Source: Anaerolinea thermophila UNI-1
Lineage (GTDB): Bacteria > Chloroflexota > Anaerolineae > Anaerolineales > Anaerolineaceae
Reading direction: 5' to 3'
Assembly (NCBI RefSeq): GCF_000199675.1
Contig: NC_014960.1
Span: forward strand, 806,001-870,000
DNA: 64,000 nucleotides
Shown one piece after another: positions 60,010-64,000 of this stretch (position 1 is its first letter; every line of letters starts with the position of its first letter). The position numbers were made by a program, and so were the translations under genes. The notes under the pieces were generated by a model that saw only the letters and a list, made by a program, of their open reading frames with translations, searched no databases and was not told the origin of the DNA.

Positions 60010-60927
60010 TGCTCTGTTGCAATCATGGTTGAAATGTGGTAAACATACGGTATGACCACACGAGAAAGCAGATACGTCCGAGTGGCGAGGATCGCCTACC
60101 GGCTTGCCAAACAAGCATTACCGATGTATTCACATGCCAAGAGTCCCCATCACTTCACGTTGCCGCAGTTGGGGGCCTGTGTTTTGTTGATGTTCTACCT
60201 GAATCTCAGCTATCGCGACATGGAAGAATGGCTGCTGGCAAGCGATGCGGTTGGTAAGGAGCTGGAATTACCGCGTGTTCCCGATCATACGACCCTGCAA
60301 CGTACCTACGCCAAGATACGCAAAGCGGATTGGATGCGCATGAACGAGACCTTGCTCGAGGAAATCGGACGGCCTGAAGAAGAAGGGGTGGCTGCCGATA
60401 GTACCGGCTTCTCACCCGGCCCGGCCAGTTCTTACTACCAAAGCCGTTCGGGAAAAGCCTATCGCCACTGGGCGAAGGGCGTTTATGCCGTTGGAATTGT
60501 CTCGCAATTCATCCTTGCGATGCAATCCGGCTGGGGTCCAGGTAGCGATGCCCCTTATCTGGGCTATCTGCGCCGCAAAGCCAGGCGGTTTGCCAAACGT
60601 CGGGCTTGGGTCTTGCTGGCCGATTCAGGGTTCGATGGTCGGACTGTCCGGCCTCAAGACTTGATTCCACCCGTTCGGCGAGGTGGAAATTTGCTGGCCC
60701 CTGAACGACGAGCAAGAAGCGAGCTTGTCTCTGCGGCTCGCCTGGATGGTCTCTATGGTCAACGCTGGAAGACCGAAACCGTGAATTCGGTCATCAAGCG
60801 CAAATTCGGGCAAGCCATCCGCTCGCGGAAACGCAGCCTGCAAAACCGAGAACCGATTATCAAAGGACTGGTCTACAACATACACCGCTAGGTGTATCTC
60901 TTCCTAACCTATCTTTGCAACAGAGCA
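60010..60927 (+). mobile_element. IS5-family insertion sequence, 918 bp
   Basis: Ends in perfect 13-bp inverted repeats TGCTCTGTTGCAA (60010-60022 and complement 60915-60927), weakly continued inward, flanked by a perfect 9-bp duplication (60001-60009, 60928-60936). It contains one transposase gene. A 9-bp duplication and this size fit IS903-like members of the IS5 family. The intact ends and duplication indicate a recent insertion. Confidence 0.93.
60052..60891 (+). CDS. IS5-family DDE transposase
   Basis: 279 residues. An N-terminal helical DUF772-like region (YLNLSYRDMEEWLLASD), then the RNase H-like catalytic core: first D in AADSTGF (about 117), second D in LLADSGFDG (about 191), and the E in the signature YGQRWKTETVNSVIK, exactly the Y-(2)-R-(3)-E-(6)-K pattern of IS4/IS5-type enzymes. 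All catalytic residues are present, so the element may still be active. It lies on the same strand as the gene it interrupts. Confidence 0.93.
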   Translation: MTTRESRYVRVARIAYRLAKQALPMYSHAKSPHHFTLPQLGACVLLMFYLNLSYRDMEEWLLASDAVGKELELPRVPDHTTLQRTYAKIRKADWMRMNETLLEEIGRPEEEGVAADSTGFSPGPASSYYQSRSGKAYRHWAKGVYAVGIVSQFILAMQSGWGPGSDAPYLGYLRRKARRFAKRRAWVLLADSGFDGRTVRPQDLIPPVRRGGNLLAPERRARSELVSAARLDGLYGQRWKTETVNSVIKRKFGQAIRSRKRSLQNREPIIKGLVYNIHR

Positions 60928-60936
60928 TCTGACAGT
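60928..60936 (+). repeat. Target-site duplication, right copy
   Basis: TCTGACAGT, identical to 60001-60009. Confidence 0.9.
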
Positions 60937-61672
60937 CTTAAGCCTGATTCTGATGTTGGCTTTTGCTTTGAGTGCGTGTTCTGCAAGCAGTTCTGTTCCT
61001 GCTCAATCAGCCGCGGAACAGACACCTGCACCTGCAGGAAGCACTGATCCCGTTCAAATGCCGCTGGAAACGCGCCTGGCGGTGGGTATTCTGAAACTGG
61101 AAGGTACTGGGTGGGCGGTCACTGCCGAGCAAGCCAAAACCCTGCTCCCGTTGTGGAAAGCGGTCAAGTCACTCAGTAATAGCGATACCGCTTCATCCGA
61201 AGAAATTCAGGCGCTTTATGAACAGATTCAGGAATCCTTGACCGCTGAACAACTCCAGCAAATTCAGGCGCTGAGTCTTACCCAGGATGACTTACGGTCT
61301 TTGATGGAGCAGTACGGTATTCAATTCAATCTACCTACTGGCGGAGATGGAACGCTGACTCAGGAACAAATTGCCACCCGTGTAGCCCAGCGCGCGCAAA
61401 GCGGTGGCGGTATGCCCATGGGAGGACCGGGAGGGATGCCGCCGGAGGCGGGCATGGGAGCCGGCGCACCTCCCGGGATGATGGAACAGAATGGACAGCA
61501 AATCACACCCGACCCCACCCGCATGGCACAGCGTCGTGGGTTGGGAATGAATCGCCTGTTCCTGGAGCCGCTGATTCAGTTGCTGGAAATCCGGGCTGCA
61601 GAAGGGTAAATCTGAATGGAAAAAGCGCCCAGATTAGAGGACTTTTATCTAGAATTTTTTAAATCTAAACCG

Positions 61673-61708
61673 TTTCTACATCGAATTTAAATCTTCAGCC
61701 GGTAAGAT
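61673..61708 (+). promoter_or_regulatory. Third tandem-box promoter, upstream of the DUF4405-like operon
   Basis: Boxes TTTCTACATCG (61673-61683) and AATTTAAATCT (61684-61694), 8 bp, then -10 TAAGAT (61703-61708). Same geometry as the two promoters at 56.4-56.5 kb, with weaker box identity. Confidence 0.6.
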
Positions 61709-61743
61709 GGACCTGTATTTACAGATGAGATTGGAGACGAAGA

Positions 61744-62262
61744 ATGAACAAAATCAATTTTCTTCTCGATGCTGGAATTTTTTTGGCTTTCCTCCTGGCA
61801 CTGGAACCCGAGTTAACCGGTCTGGAGATTCACGAGTGGCTTTCGGTAGCGCTGGCAGGAACGTTGATCCTCCACCTGTTTCTCCACTGGGATTGGGTGG
61901 TCGGAGTATTAAAAACCTTCTTCTGCAAACTTATCCACATCTCACGGCTCAAGTTTGTGGTGGATGCTCTGTTACTGGTGGCAATGATTGCCGTGATGGT
62001 CAGCGGGTTGATGATTTCCCGGGTAGTGTTGCCTGTGCTGGGACTCACAGTTCCGGAAAACCAGGACTGGCGCATGCTTCACACGCTCTCGGCAGATCTG
62101 GTTTTATGGTTGACCGCTCTGCATTTTGCTCTCAACTGGAAGTGGGTGGTCTCGATGATCAAACGGTACGTGGTGGCGCCAATTGCCTCTTTGCAATGGC
62201 GTACAGTCAAACCTCAGGTGCAGCCCATACCGGTAGAGATTGAACACAATCGTAAATCTTAA
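61744..62262 (+). CDS. DUF4405-like four-helix membrane protein (possible b-type cytochrome)
   Basis: 172 residues with four hydrophobic helices. Two histidine-containing helix pairs (EIHEWLSVALAGTLILHLFL and MLHTLSADLVLWLTALHFAL) are each followed by a W-K/D-W-V turn, the pattern of DUF4405 proteins and small heme-binding membrane cytochromes. The histidines could bind heme inside the membrane; this is inference. ATG 61744 has a GGAGACGA site. It is followed by a two-span protein after 15 bases. Confidence 0.72.
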   Translation: MNKINFLLDAGIFLAFLLALEPELTGLEIHEWLSVALAGTLILHLFLHWDWVVGVLKTFFCKLIHISRLKFVVDALLLVAMIAVMVSGLMISRVVLPVLGLTVPENQDWRMLHTLSADLVLWLTALHFALNWKWVVSMIKRYVVAPIASLQWRTVKPQVQPIPVEIEHNRKS

Positions 62263-62277
62263 TTGGGAGGTTATGAG

Positions 62278-62742
62278 ATGAAAGTGTTGAAATGGGTTGG
62301 AAAAATTCTGGTGGTACTGGCTTCTATTATCGTCATTGCCGGTGCGGTGGTCTGGGTGGTCAATCGGGGCTGGGCTGGTGCCATGCTCCGTGCGGGAAGA
62401 CCCGCTTTACAGGAGGGCTATCGTATGCCCCGTGGGGACAGCGATGATTTCAAACGCTTTGACGGCGCTCCCAATTGGAATGGCGTTCGCCCGGGCGGAG
62501 ACTTCCGCGGCGATTTTCACGGCAGACGGGTTTCTTTTGGACTGGGCGCGCTCCGCATCCTCTCGCGCTTGGCAATCTTTGCGCTGGTCACGGCGGGGGT
62601 GTTTTTGGCAGGGTATTTCCTGGGCAGACGGAAACTGGCTGGCTCACGCAGTGAACCTTCTGCGGTATCGGTGACTCCACCGCCCGCCCCTGCAGTTGAG
62701 ACACCTTCCCCTGCTCAAAAGGAAGAACCGCCGGCGAGTTAG
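62278..62742 (+). CDS. Two-span membrane protein of unknown function
   Basis: 154 residues from ATG 62278 with GGGAGG eight bases upstream. Span 1 (about 9-30, ILVVLASIIVIAGAVVWVV), an extracytoplasmic arginine/glycine/aspartate-rich loop, span 2 (about 98-120, LAIFALVTAGVFLAGYFLG), and a proline-rich tail (TPPPAPAVETPSPAQ). I recognise no family. It is in an operon with the DUF4405-like gene under the tandem-box promoter. Confidence 0.6.
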   Translation: MKVLKWVGKILVVLASIIVIAGAVVWVVNRGWAGAMLRAGRPALQEGYRMPRGDSDDFKRFDGAPNWNGVRPGGDFRGDFHGRRVSFGLGALRILSRLAIFALVTAGVFLAGYFLGRRKLAGSRSEPSAVSVTPPPAPAVETPSPAQKEEPPAS

Positions 62743-62768
62743 TCTATTCCTCCTCTCTCCTTCGGAAC

Positions 62769-62798
62769 GCTCAGCCTCCTCTGTCCGGGAGGCTGAGC
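62769..62798. terminator. Hairpin between convergent genes
   Basis: GCTCAGCCTCC / GGAGGCTGAGC (62769-62779, 62788-62798), a perfect 11-bp stem with a short, AT-containing tail on the right side. Confidence 0.6.
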
Positions 62799-62815
62799 CA
62801 ATTTAAGGGTGAAAA

Positions 62816-63193
62816 TCAGCCTTTTACGTACGAGAGTTTTTGTGCAATCCGTCCATCCCGAATCAGATATACATCCACACCGCGAATGTGGAAAGCCGTT
62901 CCTGTTCCATCCTGCCAGGTATAGACCCATCGCATGACGGCATGATCTCCGCAGGCAAAGATCTCTTCCATCTCGATTTTCGGATTTTGAGAGGCTTTGA
63001 AGAACTGCTCCCAGAACAGCCGTACCGAGGTTTTACCCTGATACCGACTGCCGTCAGGGGCAGGAGAGGTGTTTTCAAAAATACAATCCTCGCTCATGAG
63101 GTTCATCATCCCGTCCACATTGCCTTGATTAAGTGCCTCGTTGAAACAAAGGATGATTTCAATGGTCGTATTTTCTTTTCCTGTCAGGTTCAT
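62816..63193 (-). CDS. SnoaL-like (NTF2-fold) protein
   Basis: 125 residues from ATG 63193 (GGGAGAAAGG upstream); the longer frame to 63394 overlaps the neighbouring gene and is rejected. The sequence NEALNQGNVDGMMNLMSEDC, then ENTSPAPDGSRYQGKTSVRL and the final VYLIRDGRIAQKLSYV, is typical of SnoaL/ketosteroid isomerase-like domains. Function unknown; such proteins often bind or transform small hydrophobic molecules. It is a second SnoaL-type protein in the window, not closely similar to the one at 26779. Confidence 0.83.
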   Translation of the reverse strand: MNLTGKENTTIEIILCFNEALNQGNVDGMMNLMSEDCIFENTSPAPDGSRYQGKTSVRLFWEQFFKASQNPKIEMEEIFACGDHAVMRWVYTWQDGTGTAFHIRGVDVYLIRDGRIAQKLSYVKG

Positions 63194-63211
63194 ATGCGAC
63201 CTTTCTCCCTT

Positions 63212-63255
63212 GAAAATGCAAAGCGACAGCCTGCAGGGGTGCAGGACTGTCGCTT
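63212..63255 (-). terminator. Terminator after the last (partial) secreted protein gene
   Basis: On the minus strand AAGCGACAG (63247-63255) pairs with CTGTCGCTT (63221-63229) with an inner CCTGCA/TGCAGG helix, followed by a T-containing tract. Confidence 0.7.
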
Positions 63256-63275
63256 GATTCAGAAATGAAGATTCG

Positions 63276-64000
63276 CTAACTCTTGATGAGCGCGAAGGCA
63301 ATAGCGGCGTGGCGATCATATTGTGATTGACGCCCATAGCCGTCTGTAGCCGTGGCATAGGCGAAGAGATTGACGGCGAATGCCGCGCCATCATTGCAGG
63401 TACTGCAACTTCCGCCCAGCGCTCTTAGCAGGTGTGAGGCGGTATTGGCAAAGGTGGCATTTGGCGGGGGTGGCACGGCGGGGGAACTGCCTGTACCGCT
63501 GGTAGAGGCGACTCCACCGCATAACCCGCGTGAGATGCTCAGCGACCAGGTCAGGAAGGAATTGGGATGGCGGGCAATGTAATCCACTGAAACTACATCG
63601 GTGGGTAAGTTGAAGCGCAGGAAACCGCAGGCATCAGCCGTACCGGCAGGGGTGCGCACGTTGGGCAGGAGTGCCTCGGTGTCATTGTTGTCCACCCGTA
63701 CCCGGAACATCAGTTGCCCTTGCGGGGTGATGTTGTTTGCCGTGAGGACGCTGGTGTATTTATCGGGAGTGGTGAGGTCGGGCAGGACGAACTTGAACGC
63801 TCCGCTTCCGCCCAGGTTGGCGCAGGGCACCAGGTTGCCGTTGGCGTCGAACATTTCCAGAAGTAAAGTTACCAATCCGGTGCGGCGGGCAACCGAGGCG
63901 CTGTCGATGTAGGTAAAGGGCGGCAGGTGGTTGCCTGTGCTGTCGAAGTAGGCAAAAGGTCGGTCATAAGGGTCATTGATATTGACCCAGCCGTCGCCCG
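63276..64000 (-). CDS. Secreted protein, C-terminal part (5' end outside window)
   Basis: The frame is open from the window edge to TAG at 63276-63278 (241 residues visible). It reads as extracellular beta-rich sequence (FVLPDLTTPDKYTSVLTANN, QLMFRVRVDNNDTEALLPNV) with cysteine pairs (ACGF, CGG, CSTC) and a Ser/Pro-rich linker near residue 170. I do not recognise the domain. The beginning (DGWVNINDPYDRPFAYFDST) suggests a long repeat-containing surface protein; the missing N-terminus prevents more. Confidence 0.55.
   Translation of the reverse strand, partial: GDGWVNINDPYDRPFAYFDSTGNHLPPFTYIDSASVARRTGLVTLLLEMFDANGNLVPCANLGGSGAFKFVLPDLTTPDKYTSVLTANNITPQGQLMFRVRVDNNDTEALLPNVRTPAGTADACGFLRFNLPTDVVSVDYIARHPNSFLTWSLSISRGLCGGVASTSGTGSSPAVPPPPNATFANTASHLLRALGGSCSTCNDGAAFAVNLFAYATATDGYGRQSQYDRHAAIAFALIKS

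Larger units (their letters stand above)
59987..61609 (+). pseudogene. Lipoprotein gene disrupted by the insertion sequence
   Basis: Joining 59987-60009 to 60937-61609 (removing the element and one target copy) gives an uninterrupted frame of 232 codons including the stop: start MWKKYLTV, hydrophobic LSLILMLAFA, lipobox LSAC, then a low-complexity linker. The mature protein has helical repeats with LTAEQLQQIQALSLTQ, recalling the LTxxQ motif of Spy/CpxP-type envelope-stress proteins, and a G/M/P-rich stretch before a last helix. The element sits in codon 8. The remaining frame from ATG 60953 has only a stub signal peptide (MLAFALSACS) and is unlikely to be secreted. GGAGG precedes ATG 59987. 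Its place at the end of the exporter operon suggests a role with that system. Confidence 0.85.

Noticed and set aside
60953..61609. 218-residue frame after the insertion sequence as an intact gene
   Set aside because: Its signal peptide would be a stub, and joining across the element gives a perfect lipoprotein start; it is the remnant of a broken gene.
1..64000. tRNA, rRNA, CRISPR arrays, phage genes and replication origins
   Set aside because: I looked through all intergenic gaps on both strands and found none of their patterns.

Overview
The window looks like a piece of chromosome from a Chloroflexota bacterium of the Anaerolineae type, possibly Anaerolinea or a close relative. This is inferred from gene content and style, not from a marker gene. 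The clues are several MacB-type ABC modules, secreted proteins with NBR1-like Ig, CARDB or FG-GAP domains, a recurring 'LPLV-K/R' motif in secreted proteins, a riboflavin ABC transporter under an FMN riboswitch as known in Chloroflexi, and moderately high G+C. I see no rRNA, tRNA, CRISPR array or prophage. Genes are tightly packed and often overlap by ATGA or GTGA, so most regulation can be read from a few intergenic gaps.

Layout. 1-4.3 kb: a BMP-family nucleoside-type ABC importer (binding protein cut by the window edge, then ATPase and two permeases), with a terminator/attenuator after the binding protein. 4.3-8.3 kb: LysM-M23 peptidase, MEMO-family protein, CNNM/CorC-type membrane protein, GNAT acetyltransferase. 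8.4-11.25 kb (minus): FMN riboswitch and riboflavin ABC transporter (ribX, ribY, ATPase). 11.3-15.2 kb (minus): very large secreted nuclease. 15.4-18.1 kb (minus): SmtB/ArsR-type sensor and P1B zinc/cadmium ATPase, with a promoter that predicts a leaderless mRNA. 18.3-21.8 kb: acyltransferase, a broken CrtI-like oxidoreductase, a secreted NBR1-Ig protein. 21.9-25.2 kb (minus): NitT/TauT-like ABC transporter with a structured leader of about 200 nt. 25.2-28.1 kb: inositol-phosphatase-family enzyme, hotdog protein, and a SnoaL-like gene plus aldo/keto reductase behind a MerR-type promoter.

28.1-28.9 kb (minus): an AT-rich, evidently acquired DpnI-like restriction endonuclease. 29-32.4 kb (minus): a MacAB-type exporter. 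32.4-34.9 kb (minus): RlmI-like methyltransferase and tyrS. 35-40 kb: a small secreted protein and a second MacB module (YIP1, ATPase, CARDB protein, permease). 40.2-47.7 kb: Lgt-like protein, NAD synthetase split in two genes, GT-C membrane glycosyltransferase, CYTH protein, FG-GAP secreted protein. 47.7-50.9 kb (minus): an operon headed by a putative effector-associated-domain/trypsin protease, then a zinc-ribbon protein and a GT87-like membrane protein. 51-54.2 kb: PIG-L deacetylase, then a DMT exporter, leucine-rich-repeat protein and LCP protein on the minus strand.

54.2-62.8 kb is a coherent regulatory module: a histidine kinase/response regulator pair, a divergent MacAB-type exporter, a lipoprotein gene disrupted by a 918-bp IS5-like element with a perfect 9-bp target duplication, and a DUF4405-like membrane operon. 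Three promoters in this module (regulator, exporter, DUF4405 operon) each carry two tandem 11-bp boxes ending exactly 8 bp before the -10 hexamer, which suggests one PhoB-like regulon with autoregulation. The window ends with a SnoaL-like protein and the 3' end of a secreted protein.
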